Made by a program: the position numbers and the translations under genes. A stretch of DNA of 16,733 bases. Origin: an uncultured Collinsella sp. (lineage in GTDB: Bacteria; Actinomycetota; Coriobacteriia; Coriobacteriales; Coriobacteriaceae). The DNA lies in contig CAUEQX010000023.1 in NCBI GenBank assembly GCA_959020035.1, forward strand, positions 1 to 16,733, read 5' to 3'. This document shows, in pieces, positions 1-8,838 of this stretch. The notes below the pieces were generated by a model. That model saw only the letters and a list, made by a program, of their open reading frames with translations, had not been told where the DNA came from and ran no database searches. The first letter of the stretch is position 1; each line of letters starts with the position of its first letter.

Positions 1-1619
1 ACTTGCTTGAGCTTGACCTTGGGATCGCTCGAGACCATCTTGGACAGGCGCTGGCCCATGTAGACCGGGTAGTCCAGGACGCGTGCAGCGTCGTTGATGG
101 CCTGCTTGGCCTTAATGGTCGAGTAGGTGATGACGTGGGTGACCTTCTCGGGGCCGTAGAGCTGGCGAACGTGCTCCACGACCTCGAGGCGCCGCTCATC
201 GTCGAAGTCCATATCGATATCGGGCATCTCGGTACGCTGCGGGGACAGGAACCTCTCGAACATCAGGCCGTTCTCGAGCGGGTCGAACGCGGTGATGTTC
301 ATGGCGTAGGCGACGATAGCGCCGGCGGCCGAGCCACGGCCGGGGCCGACGCCGATGCCGTTGTCCTTGGCCCATTGCACGTACTCGGCAACGATGAGGA
401 AGTAGGCGGCAAAGCCCTTGTCGCAGATGACCTTGTATTCGTACTCAAAGCGCTCTTTGATGTTGACGCCACCGATCTCGCGCGTGGCCCAGTCGTCACC
501 GTAGTGCTGGCGCAGGCCCTTCTCGCACTCGCGGCGGAACTGGCTCTCGTGCGTCTCGCCGGGATCGAGCAACGGGAAGCGCGGCAAGATGATGGAGTCC
601 CAGTCCAGCTCAACGTAGCACTTGTCGGCAATCTCGAGCGTGTTGTCGCAGGCCTCGGGGCAATACGGGAACATCGCCCGCATCTCCTCCTCGGTCTTCA
701 TGTAAAACTCCGAGCCGGTCATGCGCATGCGGTTGGGGTCGTCGACCTTGGCGTTCATGCCGATGCACATGATGACGTCCTGCACGGGCGCGTCCTCGCG
801 GCGCAGGTAGTGGAAATCGTTGGTAGCGATGACCTTGACGCCCACCTGTTTGGCGATGTCGATGAGCGTACGGTCCATCTGCTCGTCGGTCAGGCCGTTG
901 TCGGTGGTGATGCCGTGTTCCTGGATCTCGATGTAAAAGTCGCCGGGGTCGAAGGTGTCGCGGAAGGTCTCGGCCCACTTGATGGCGCCCTCCATGTCAC
1001 CGCGGTCGATGTACTTGGGGATGATGCCCGCGATGCAGGCGCTCGTGCAGATCATGCCCTTGGCGTGGCGGCGCAGGTTGTCGAGCGTCACGCGCGGCTT
1101 GTAGTAAAAGCCCTGCACGGCGGCCTCGGAGACCGTCTGCATCAGGTTGACGTAGCCCTCCTGGTCCTTGGCCAGAAGGATCATGTGGTAGAGCTCGGGC
1201 TTATGGTCGCGGGCGAGCGTCTCGTCCGGCGTAAAGTAGACCTCGCAACCAAAGATGGGCTTGATGACCAGGGGCGGCTTGAGCTCGTCGATGTTGCCCT
1301 TCTCGTCCCACATGGCCATGTCCTTCACATACTGGGCATGCTCGCGCGGGTTTGCCTCGGGATCGGGCTCCACCAGCTCGTCGCGGCGGTCCTTTTCCAA
1401 GAAGGCCTTGTCGTGGCTCCACGTCTTGTACTCGGGCGTGTTGTGGTTGACGGCGTCGCAGGCCAGCGCCAGGTCGGGCACGCCATACATGTAGCCGTGG
1501 TCGGTAATGGCCACGGCGGGCATGCCCAGCTCAACGGCACGGTTAACCATATCCTGGATACGGGTTGCGCCGTCGAGCATGGAAAAGACAGTGTGGTTGT
1601 GCAGATGGACGAATGCCAT
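1..1619 (-). CDS. dnaE: DNA polymerase III alpha subunit, N-terminal part (partial)
   Basis: Replicative DNA polymerase III catalytic subunit. The reading frame opens at ATG 1619 and runs off the left edge after about 539 codons, so the rest of the palm, fingers and C-terminal domains lie outside. Residues 1-10 read MAFVHLHNHT and residues 36-42 VAITDHG, the PHP-domain metal-binding motifs, apparently intact, as in polymerases whose PHP domain proofreads. A GPGRGSAAGAIVAYAM block precedes PDIDMDFDDERR (about residues 466-477), which carries the first two catalytic aspartates (D469, D471; E. coli D401/D403). The third aspartate is not in the window. GGAG six bases upstream supports the start. 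A charged stretch at about residues 61-117 looks longer than the same PHP loop in E. coli DnaE. The gene is co-oriented with addBA but separated by a palindrome and has its own candidate -10. Identification is secure. Confidence 0.96.
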   Translation of the reverse strand, partial: MAFVHLHNHTVFSMLDGATRIQDMVNRAVELGMPAVAITDHGYMYGVPDLALACDAVNHNTPEYKTWSHDKAFLEKDRRDELVEPDPEANPREHAQYVKDMAMWDEKGNIDELKPPLVIKPIFGCEVYFTPDETLARDHKPELYHMILLAKDQEGYVNLMQTVSEAAVQGFYYKPRVTLDNLRRHAKGMICTSACIAGIIPKYIDRGDMEGAIKWAETFRDTFDPGDFYIEIQEHGITTDNGLTDEQMDRTLIDIAKQVGVKVIATNDFHYLRREDAPVQDVIMCIGMNAKVDDPNRMRMTGSEFYMKTEEEMRAMFPYCPEACDNTLEIADKCYVELDWDSIILPRFPLLDPGETHESQFRRECEKGLRQHYGDDWATREIGGVNIKERFEYEYKVICDKGFAAYFLIVAEYVQWAKDNGIGVGPGRGSAAGAIVAYAMNITAFDPLENGLMFERFLSPQRTEMPDIDMDFDDERRLEVVEHVRQLYGPEKVTHVITYSTIKAKQAINDAARVLDYPVYMGQRLSKMVSSDPKVKLKQ

Positions 1620-1658
1620 GTGATGAGCTCCGATGCGGGTTCGTGTTCTGACTGAACG

Positions 1659-1664
1659 ATTTTA
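1659..1664 (-). promoter_or_regulatory. candidate -10 box for dnaE
   Basis: The minus strand reads TAAAAT about 40 bases upstream of the dnaE ATG, giving a leader of about 33 nt. No good -35 is seen at 16-18 bp, so this is a suggestion only. Confidence 0.35.
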
Positions 1665-1719
1665 CCCCACGGCACGGACAGCACCCGAACCTAGCCAAAC
1701 CCACACGGCTCCTCTTGAG

Positions 1720-1782
1720 TTGCGGTGGAATAGTTCCCGCCTGGGCCACCTGGGCCGCAATACAGGAACTATTCCACCGCAA
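1720..1782. repeat. palindromic intergenic repeat, TTGCGGTGRAATAG family, copy 1
   Basis: Perfect 18-bp arms (1720-1737 and 1765-1782) surround a 27-nt GC-rich loop. The outer part of the arm, TTGCGGTGGAATAG, matches the palindrome at 12883-12947 except for one base. The element lies between the addA stop and dnaE. It has no U-tract, so it is not a classical terminator, though it could shape the addA 3' end. It resembles REP/RAYT-type repeats. Confidence 0.8.
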
Positions 1783-1794
1783 GTTATCTGAGGG

Positions 1795-4700
1795 CTAGAG
1801 GTTGTAGGTGACCACTTGAGGTTCGGCAGGTTCGACGAAGATGGTTGGATCCGGCTGCTCCACGCGGACGAACTTGACGGTCACGGCCTCAAAGCCCGCC
1901 TTGTGCAACACGTCGGCGTAAACGCGCGCCTGCAGGGCGTGCTTCTCGAGCAGCTGGTCCGGCGTCTCGTCCGGCGTGCCGCCCGTCTTGTAATCAATGA
2001 CCAGGGCGCGCGACGGATCGGCCGGGTCGGTGGCCAGTGCATCGATGGCGCCCTCGGCATAGGCACCGTAGCGAGCGATGTCCTCGTCCTCGCAGCCCAG
2101 CGAAAAGAACGGCACCTCGGCGCGAACGCACGGCCACGCGAGCAGGTCGGCACGAACAGCCGACTTGAGCCAGCGGTCCAGGGCAACGTCGAAGCGTTCG
2201 CGCTGCTCCGGCGTCAGGCGCCACAAGCGTGCCAGCGCATCGGCACGCGCGGCGGGCAACGCGTCGGCACCCATCTCGATGAGCCACTGGCAGGCGGCGT
2301 GGAAGGCCGAGCCCAGCGCCATGGGATTGCCGGCGGGCTCGACAGCGGCCACGTCTGCATCGGTTATTTCCGAGCCATCCGACTCTGCATCATCGCCGGA
2401 CTCGTCCATGGGAATACGAGCCTCGGCGGCACGGTCTTCCGTCTCGGCATGGAGCGCCGCGGCGATTGACGAGTAGCTATACGAGTCACGCGCCGGGAAC
2501 GGACAGGTGCCCATGCGCACGCCCACTGCCTGGGGATACACAAGCTCAAACGAATCGGGCTTGGGGTCGCGACGACCACCGACATCTACACTCGCCCCGT
2601 CGTCGGCAGCATCTGCATCGGCATCGCCACGAACAAGCCTGCCCTCGGCATCCAGCGAAGCGTTGGCCTCAAACGCCTGCTCGCCAAAGGTAAAGTCCGA
2701 AAGCGAAATGAGCTCGTAGTCGCCCGGCTGGGAGTTGTCGAACACCAGGCGGTCGGCATCGAGCTGCGGCATGTCCAGAGCGTCGGTCGGCAAAATACGG
2801 CGCAGCACATCGTAGGTCAGATCGGTCTCGACGTCGAAGGTCGGCGCCGTCACCTTGCCACGGCTCACGCCGGCATCCATCGCCAAGATCACCAGCTCGC
2901 GCGCACGCGTCATGGCAACGTAGAGCAAGCGGGCCCGCTCCTCGAGCGAAAGCTGCAGATCATCGTTGCGCAGGCGAGCAAATGCCTCGGCAGGAGAACC
3001 CGTCGCGCAGACATCCTCCATGAGCTCCGGCGGCAACCACAGCGACGTGCCCTTGCCCTTAAACGCATGCTCAAACTGCTTTTTGACGTCATCGCCCTTC
3101 ACAAAGGTCCCATCGGCGAGCTTAACGCCATCAAAACGAGCTGGCAGTGCCACGACCTGCGCTCCGCCCTCGACACGCCCCATATGAGCCGCACCGGACG
3201 GCTTGCGCACGCCAAAACACTCGGCAACCGCTACGACCGGATACTCCAGACCCTTGGACGCATGCACGGTCATGATGCGCACCGCGCCGTCACCCTCCTC
3301 ATTGAGCGCGCCCGGGGCCTCCTTGCCCGCCAAGAAGCGGTCGAAGGCCAGCGCGATGGAACGCGGCGAGTTACCGAACTCGGCCTCCGCCTCGGCCACG
3401 GCGTCGAGCGCCTTGAGCACGTTGGCGGCAATGGCCTTGCCCTCGGGACCGCGCTGTGCCAGACGCACAAACCAGCCGGAGGCGTTGACCACGTCGCGCG
3501 CGATGGCGGCGAACGAATCGCGGCCCACGCGACGAAGCGCATACCGCAGCACCTCGCGGGCGCGCGTCACGAGCGGCAGATCTTGCAGACCCGGCACGTC
3601 GAAATCACTCATGATGCCCGCGTCGATATTCCGGCGCGAGGTCTCCCCCGTCTCGCTATCGAGCTTGGTCGCCAGCGCCAGGAACTCCTGAGCGCCGAGC
3701 GCAAACATCGGCGAGGCGAGCAGCGGCATAAGGCCCTGCGCCGTATCGGCCGGATTGGCGAGCGCACATACCAGGGCGCGCACCGTCTGCACCTCGGCTG
3801 CCTGGGCAAAGACCGAACCACCCGCGATGACGCAGTCGAGCCCCTGGTCGCGGAAGGCCTGGGCGTAGACGTCGGCGTTGGTCATGCGGCCCAGCAGCAG
3901 CACCATGCCGCCCTGGGGCTGGCCGGCATCGGCAAGCGCGCGGAAGCGCTCGGCGATCGCACGGGCCTTGGCCTGCGTGCGCTCCTGCGTACTGCCGCCG
4001 GCAACAAAGAGGGCCTGGCGACGCGAGGCGTCTGCCACCAGCGTGTCCTTGCGGCCGTCGCTCGCTTCAAGATCCAAAAAGCCCTGCATCAGGCCGCCGT
4101 CATCGCCGTCGAAGACGCGTGCCACGTAACGCAGCACCTCGTCATGGCTGCGGAAGTTGCGCACGAGCTTGACGAGTTCGCCGGCAGGGGCGTCGGCCAC
4201 GGCAGTCGCCTCGGGCGCGGCAGACGAGCCCACCTTGCGCTCCTGACGACGGAACACCTCGACCTCGGCGCCACGGAAGCGATAGATGGACTGCTGCGCA
4301 TCGCCCACGGTGCACAGCGCGCGCTCCCCCGCACCCGTCAGGTAGCGTATCAGATCGACCTGCATCTGGTCGGTATCCTGAAACTCATCGATCATGACCA
4401 TCTTAAAGCGGCCCTCGTACGCAGCACGGATGGCCGGGTAATCGCGCAGGGCCTCGTAGGCCATACGCAGCAGGTCGTTATTATCGAGGGCGGACTGGGC
4501 AGCCTTCAGCGCGCGATACTCGGCCTCCACGGAACGGGCCAAGCCCACCAGCGCATCGAGCGCCGGGGCACCGCAGGCAAGCACGATATTGATAAACGCA
4601 TCGGCGGCCTCGGCCTTGAGCAGCTCGACCTGCTCCTTAGGGAATGCCTTGCTCGCGCGCGGCATGGTGCATGACATCATGAGTCGCGCCGCATCGACCA

Positions 4701-5427
4701 TGGTCTTGCCGCTCGCCTCGAACGCGTCGATGGCATCGAGCGCCGTCTGCGCCTTCTCGGTCGCGGCCTTGCTTGCGCCCAGCGCCGCGCGATAGGCATC
4801 GGCGAGTGCCGAGGTATCGGCCTGGCCGCGCGCCACGCGCACGTCGTCCATACCGCCCGGCAACTGGCTCGACAGCTCCAGCAGGTCGCGCACCAGACCC
4901 TTGATGGTCGTACCGCCGCCAAAGGAACCGCCCTCGCCCGCCATGGGATACCAGGCATAGAGGGCCTTGAGCGATGCCGCGAGCTCGGGGGCGGCATCGG
5001 GTGCCGTCGCGCGACCCAGCACATGCTCAACAGCCTGGTCCATGAGCTCGTCGGTATCGGTGAGCACCGTGAACTCGGGGTCGATGCCCAGCTCCAGCGC
5101 GTGCGCGCGCAGGATACGCGAGCACATGCCGTGAATGGTCGAAATCCACGCGTCGTCGACGGTCAGTGCTTCCTCGTCCATGCCCTCGTCGATAAGCGCA
5201 CGGCGCACGCGGTCGCGAATCTCGGCCGCGGCATCTTTGGTAAAGGTAATGGCGAGCACCTGGTCCAGATGCTCAACGAACGGACCGGATTCGGGCGAGA
5301 GCGCATAGACGATGCGGCGCGTGAGGGTAAAGGTCTTACCCGAACCGGCGCCCGCCGAGACAAACAGCGGGCGGTCGAGCGTTTTGACAATCTGCAGCTG
5401 TTGCGGCATCAAAGTCGAAAGATCCAT
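1795..5427 (-). CDS. addA: ATP-dependent helicase/nuclease subunit A (AddA)
   Basis: Helicase-nuclease subunit of the AddAB complex, which unwinds and resects double-strand ends for RecA recombination. The 1210-residue length is usual for AddA. UvrD-type superfamily 1 motifs are all visible: Walker A SAGAGSGKT (about 24-32), TFTKDAAAEIR (61-71), TIHGM (97-101), Walker B DEFQDTD (347-353), GDAQQSIYRFRGAE (375-388), MTVHASKGLEYP (719-730) and LLYVAMTRAR (about 834-843). The C-terminal RecB-like nuclease keeps H1043, D1129 and the D1145-x-K1147 pair in IDYKTGG, so both activities look intact. An acidic linker near residue 950 (DADADAADD) precedes the nuclease domain. The ATG at 5427 follows the addB stop by 3 bp, and its AAGGAGGG ribosome site lies inside the last codons of addB, so the two are translationally coupled. 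Confidence 0.96.
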   Translation of the reverse strand: MDLSTLMPQQLQIVKTLDRPLFVSAGAGSGKTFTLTRRIVYALSPESGPFVEHLDQVLAITFTKDAAAEIRDRVRRALIDEGMDEEALTVDDAWISTIHGMCSRILRAHALELGIDPEFTVLTDTDELMDQAVEHVLGRATAPDAAPELAASLKALYAWYPMAGEGGSFGGGTTIKGLVRDLLELSSQLPGGMDDVRVARGQADTSALADAYRAALGASKAATEKAQTALDAIDAFEASGKTMVDAARLMMSCTMPRASKAFPKEQVELLKAEAADAFINIVLACGAPALDALVGLARSVEAEYRALKAAQSALDNNDLLRMAYEALRDYPAIRAAYEGRFKMVMIDEFQDTDQMQVDLIRYLTGAGERALCTVGDAQQSIYRFRGAEVEVFRRQERKVGSSAAPEATAVADAPAGELVKLVRNFRSHDEVLRYVARVFDGDDGGLMQGFLDLEASDGRKDTLVADASRRQALFVAGGSTQERTQAKARAIAERFRALADAGQPQGGMVLLLGRMTNADVYAQAFRDQGLDCVIAGGSVFAQAAEVQTVRALVCALANPADTAQGLMPLLASPMFALGAQEFLALATKLDSETGETSRRNIDAGIMSDFDVPGLQDLPLVTRAREVLRYALRRVGRDSFAAIARDVVNASGWFVRLAQRGPEGKAIAANVLKALDAVAEAEAEFGNSPRSIALAFDRFLAGKEAPGALNEEGDGAVRIMTVHASKGLEYPVVAVAECFGVRKPSGAAHMGRVEGGAQVVALPARFDGVKLADGTFVKGDDVKKQFEHAFKGKGTSLWLPPELMEDVCATGSPAEAFARLRNDDLQLSLEERARLLYVAMTRARELVILAMDAGVSRGKVTAPTFDVETDLTYDVLRRILPTDALDMPQLDADRLVFDNSQPGDYELISLSDFTFGEQAFEANASLDAEGRLVRGDADADAADDGASVDVGGRRDPKPDSFELVYPQAVGVRMGTCPFPARDSYSYSSIAAALHAETEDRAAEARIPMDESGDDAESDGSEITDADVAAVEPAGNPMALGSAFHAACQWLIEMGADALPAARADALARLWRLTPEQRERFDVALDRWLKSAVRADLLAWPCVRAEVPFFSLGCEDEDIARYGAYAEGAIDALATDPADPSRALVIDYKTGGTPDETPDQLLEKHALQARVYADVLHKAGFEAVTVKFVRVEQPDPTIFVEPAEPQVVTYNL

Positions 5428-5430
5428 GGT

Positions 5431-8400
5431 CTACACGTCCCTCCTTACAAACGTTCCTTCGTGGTTATACGAGCAGCGCGCATGCGCGGCCTGAGCCGAC
5501 GCCGGGTCGACGGCGGCAACGTTGCCCGCCTCGAGCTCGCGCAGGCGCTCGGCGATGCCGGCCTCCACGCGATCGAGCAGGGCATCGAAGTCCATGCTGC
5601 CGCCCTCGCCCGGGAAGCCCTTCTTGAGGCCCGGGATGCGACCGTCACCGCGCTCTTCCTCGAGCAACTCGGCGCTCGCCGCACCGCGCAGCGCGGGCTT
5701 GCCGCCCTTGGTCGAAAAATAGAGCGCTGCACGGGTATCCAAGCCCAGTGCCCGACGCATGGCCTGCGCGTAGATGAGCGTTTGGGTATGGGGCGGCAGC
5801 CAGCGCGGGTCGTCGATGGGGGCCTCGCCCGTCTCCTCGTCACGCACCGTGGGGTCGGCAAGCTTAAACTCCTCGACACCCGAACGATGCTTGTAGTCGA
5901 TTACCACGGCGCGATTCTCGGCATCCACATCTACGCGGTCGATGCGCCCGCCGAGCGGCCAACCGGCATACTCGACCTGGAGCTCGTTGAACGCAAACTC
6001 CAGGTAGCGCGGGGCAAAGGGGGCAAGTGCCTCGGACTCGTAGGCAAGCACGCCCTCCAGCTGCGGCAAGATCTCGGCCACCTGGCGCTCCTCCACCGCA
6101 GAGAGCGGCACCAGCGGGCCCCCCGTGCCGCGCTTGCCGGCGTGCTCGGCCAACGTCTCGTCAAAGACCTCGTGCAGCAGCTCCTGTGCACGCGGCAGAT
6201 TCTCGGGCGTCACGCGCTCCATGCCTTCTTGGGGCAGACGGGCATGCAGATGCTCCAGCACGTCGTGGACAAAGTTGCCCTTCTCCATGTTGCCAAAGCC
6301 AGCGTCGATCGACTGGGGCTTGACGCGATACGAGACGAACCAGCATAGCGGACAGGTCGAATAGGCCTCGATCTGCGAGGCAGACGTCAAGCGCGGCACC
6401 AGCGGCGCATCCTCGCCCTCGCCATCGCGACGGCGCAGGACCAAATACGGCACGGCCTCGGCACTCAGATGCTGAGGGGCTTCACAGGTCACGCGCTCGC
6501 GCTTGAGGCCTTCACCTGCCGCGGGATCAAAGTCCCTCACGATATCGCCCTCACCCACGCACGTCGCCTTGTCGGCGCCAGCGGCCTTAGCAGTGCCAGT
6601 GGCCTTAGCGTCGTCAGCGGCCTTGTCGGTGTCAGTGGCCTTAGCGTCGTCAGCTGCCTTAGCAGCGTCAGCGACCTTGGCGTGCGCACGCAACTCGGTC
6701 CACACGGCCGCCGGATAGCACTCGCGCGCCTGACGATCGTGGGTCACACGGGCGAGCGTAACCGGACCACGCGACGCTTGCATCGCGTGACCAAAGCGCA
6801 CGCGCAGCAGGGCCGCGGGCTCAAGCGTCACGCCCTCGCGACCAAGGCTCGCCGTCAGCGTAGCCAGCGGTCCCTCCTCGTGCGAGAGCGGATAGCTGTC
6901 CAGATCGACATCGGCAAACAGCACGGCATCGTAGCTGCCGGGGCGCAGAGCCGCCGCGTCGGCAAGCGAAGCAAAACGAACCTGAGCACGTGGCGCACGG
7001 TCAACCTCGTGGGTCTCGTAATCGTAGGCGGTGCTACGCTTGTCCACCCTAGTGCGAACGCCATCGAGCACGGGCACAGTCGCGACCTGCGACACGTCGA
7101 GCGCGCGGGCGCCATTCATAAGGATGTCGATGACGCGGCGCAGCAGGGCCACCTCCGCTTGGCGACGGGCTTGGCCATCCAAGCTGCCCAGCGAGCGATC
7201 GGGCAACGCCTCGGCAACGGCAAGCATGGCCTTAAGCGCCGTCACGGGCTTGTCACGCCACAGCGCCTGGAACACGTCCGAGACCACACACGGTACGTTC
7301 TTAAACCAGTTATCGTCGCTCGCCGCCTTGCGCGCGCCCCTCACCTGGCCCTGAACGCTCTGCAGCAGGCTCTTAACGCCCTCGGTAGTCTTGCTGCGCG
7401 AGAGACGCATATTCTTATCGAAGGTACGGGCATTGACGGCATCAGCGCCCGAAAGCGGACTGTAGATCCAGTCGGTAAGCTCCGGCGCGGGCCACCACTC
7501 GGTCTTTGACACCGTGCCTTCATCGGCGGCCTTCATGCGCTCGATCAGGCCGGCGAGCGCCGCAAACTGCCTGCCCGCAATGGATTGGGAAAACGCCGTG
7601 AACTCAACTGTCTCGGCAGCGATATGACGAGCCGCCAGACGAGAGGAGAGCTCACCGAACAACTGGGATGCCCGGGCAGAAACAACGAGCACGCGCACGG
7701 GGTCGGCGGGCGTTGCCGTAGCTTTATCGGCCTTGGACTCCTTGTGCGCTTTCACCAACTTATCGATGGCGTCCGCATAGACATGAGCACGGGCATGGGG
7801 GCCGGCGACCTCAATAAAGGCAGGCTGAGCGGCGGTCCCGCAAGCGACATCAGACGCGACGGCATCCTCCCCCAGCGGCGCGATCTCAAACAGCACACCG
7901 CGGGCATCAAATGCCGTGGCAAGCTCCTCGCGCATCGCCGCCTGCTCGCGGGCAAGCAGCACGACGACCTCTCCCCCATTGTTCGCCGCGGAAGACAGCA
8001 GCTCGAGCAGGCCGTGCGTAAACGACGTGACACCGCGCACGCATACGGCGCGGGCGCACGCCGGCAGGTTATCGGCCAGGGCACCGGCCATAATGTCAGC
8101 TGCCTCGCAGGGCTCGACCATATCTCGACGGTCCAAACCGCCCGCGTAGGCACGCAAAAGCTCAAACACACGAGCCTCGGCATCGCTTTTTGGCTCAGGC
8201 TGGCAATTGTTGCCACGGCATCGCTCGGCCGTCGTCCCCGCCACACCCGGCAGCACATCGCGGGCCATGCGCGCAAGCATGCGCACCGTGCCCTGGCTGC
8301 GCGAAAGCGGCTGCAGGTCGGCATCGTCGAGACGCGTGACCATGTCCGAGAGCAGCATCTGGCGCTGCAGGTTGTCGACGAAACCGCGCCCGTCGCCCAA

Positions 8401-8619
8401 AAGCTCCCAAATCGAGCGAAGCCACGATGTAGGCGTCTTGTAGTCGATACCCAGCGAAACGCCGGCTTCCGCCGCATCATGACGGCACAGGTCGAGCTCG
8501 GCAAACGTAGGTGCCAGCAACACGGCACGCCCGTGACGGGCAATAAGGTCGGCAAGCAACGCCGACTCGGCATCGCTCAAATCCGTGCCGGCATTGGTGG
8601 TATAGATTCGAACAGGCAT
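5431..8619 (-). CDS. addB: ATP-dependent nuclease subunit B (AddB)
   Basis: Partner of AddA; in characterised AddAB it contributes the second nuclease and the inactive helicase-like domain that reads Chi. It has 1062 residues. The N-terminus (MPVRIYTTNAG) has no Walker A loop, as in RexB-type members. The C-terminal nuclease is complete: H785 in GNFVHD, D894 in GRIDRVDV, D908-x-K910 in VVIDYKHRSG. The iron-sulfur staple is odd: C756 (in CPLCWF) and C1049 are present, but the other two expected C-terminal cysteines are N1052 and V1058. Residues about 647-686 are an Ala/Lys/Asp-rich hexapeptide repeat encoded by an 18-bp tandem repeat. The ATG at 8619 has GGAGG three bases upstream, closer than usual. 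It is the first gene of an addB-addA operon. Assignment rests on the nuclease motif, size and position. Confidence 0.93.
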   Translation of the reverse strand: MPVRIYTTNAGTDLSDAESALLADLIARHGRAVLLAPTFAELDLCRHDAAEAGVSLGIDYKTPTSWLRSIWELLGDGRGFVDNLQRQMLLSDMVTRLDDADLQPLSRSQGTVRMLARMARDVLPGVAGTTAERCRGNNCQPEPKSDAEARVFELLRAYAGGLDRRDMVEPCEAADIMAGALADNLPACARAVCVRGVTSFTHGLLELLSSAANNGGEVVVLLAREQAAMREELATAFDARGVLFEIAPLGEDAVASDVACGTAAQPAFIEVAGPHARAHVYADAIDKLVKAHKESKADKATATPADPVRVLVVSARASQLFGELSSRLAARHIAAETVEFTAFSQSIAGRQFAALAGLIERMKAADEGTVSKTEWWPAPELTDWIYSPLSGADAVNARTFDKNMRLSRSKTTEGVKSLLQSVQGQVRGARKAASDDNWFKNVPCVVSDVFQALWRDKPVTALKAMLAVAEALPDRSLGSLDGQARRQAEVALLRRVIDILMNGARALDVSQVATVPVLDGVRTRVDKRSTAYDYETHEVDRAPRAQVRFASLADAAALRPGSYDAVLFADVDLDSYPLSHEEGPLATLTASLGREGVTLEPAALLRVRFGHAMQASRGPVTLARVTHDRQARECYPAAVWTELRAHAKVADAAKAADDAKATDTDKAADDAKATGTAKAAGADKATCVGEGDIVRDFDPAAGEGLKRERVTCEAPQHLSAEAVPYLVLRRRDGEGEDAPLVPRLTSASQIEAYSTCPLCWFVSYRVKPQSIDAGFGNMEKGNFVHDVLEHLHARLPQEGMERVTPENLPRAQELLHEVFDETLAEHAGKRGTGGPLVPLSAVEERQVAEILPQLEGVLAYESEALAPFAPRYLEFAFNELQVEYAGWPLGGRIDRVDVDAENRAVVIDYKHRSGVEEFKLADPTVRDEETGEAPIDDPRWLPPHTQTLIYAQAMRRALGLDTRAALYFSTKGGKPALRGAASAELLEEERGDGRIPGLKKGFPGEGGSMDFDALLDRVEAGIAERLRELEAGNVAAVDPASAQAAHARCSYNHEGTFVRRDV
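6566..6673. repeat. six 18-bp tandem repeats inside addB
   Basis: Six consecutive 18-bp units (starting at 6566, 6584, 6602, 6620, 6638 and 6656) each begin GCCTT on the plus strand and share most positions. On the coding strand they encode alternating hexapeptides such as AKAADD and AKATDT, forming a flexible, hydrophilic linker between the inactive helicase region and the nuclease part of AddB. The period is a multiple of three, so copy-number change keeps the frame. Confidence 0.9.
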
Positions 8620-8701
8620 GGTCCTCCGCTCAAACTGTTCGCAATAATCAATGCATCCATCCTACCCGCCCAAGCGGACAGATTTGCCCCACGCCAACAG
8701 A

Positions 8702-8790
8702 TTTGATCCCTTGGGGACGGGGGAAAACGGATCATCGAGGGGGTCAGTCTAACCCGGTGATCCGTTTTCCCCCGTCCCCAAGGGATCAAA
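8702..8790. repeat. long perfect palindrome carrying the GGGACGGGG core
   Basis: The two 33-bp arms (8702-8734 and 8758-8790) are perfect inverted copies around a 23-nt loop. Each arm contains TTGGGGACGGGGG. It fills the space between addB and the terminator of the YerC-family gene. A 9-bp direct repeat, ACAGATTTG, occurs at 8678-8686 and again at 8697-8705, overlapping the left end of the palindrome. It shares its core with the hairpins at 9930-9954 and 16545-16577. Confidence 0.9.
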
Positions 8791-8815
8791 AAACCGCCCC
8801 CGGAGGAGCGGTTTT
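8789..8815 (-). terminator. intrinsic terminator of the YerC-family gene
   Basis: On the minus strand CCGCTCC-TCCG-GGGGCGG forms a 7-bp stem (one G-T pair) flanked by AAAA on one side and a run of six T on the other, about 25 bases past the stop codon at 8839. This is a standard Rho-independent terminator directly abutting the 33-bp palindrome. Confidence 0.85.
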
Positions 8816-8838
8816 ACACAATTCGTTTTTGGCGCGGC

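Noticed and set aside
3..1655. 550-residue plus-strand ORF opposite dnaE
   Set aside because: The minus strand encodes DnaE with intact motifs. The plus-strand product is Val/Leu/Gly/Asp-rich with no domain, a typical antisense shadow in GC-rich DNA.
3067..6348. Long plus-strand ORFs (535 and 441 residues) opposite addA and addB
   Set aside because: Arg/His/Leu-rich products without motifs, fully overlapping genes with all helicase and nuclease motifs.
6566..6673. CRISPR-like array
   Set aside because: Units are 18 bp with no spacers, keep the AddB reading frame, and are simple coding tandem repeats.
6469..8706. Plus-strand ORFs of 346 and 373 residues opposite addB
   Set aside because: Low-complexity composition. 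Their apparent SGLSVVSGL repeats are the reverse reading of the AddB linker repeat.
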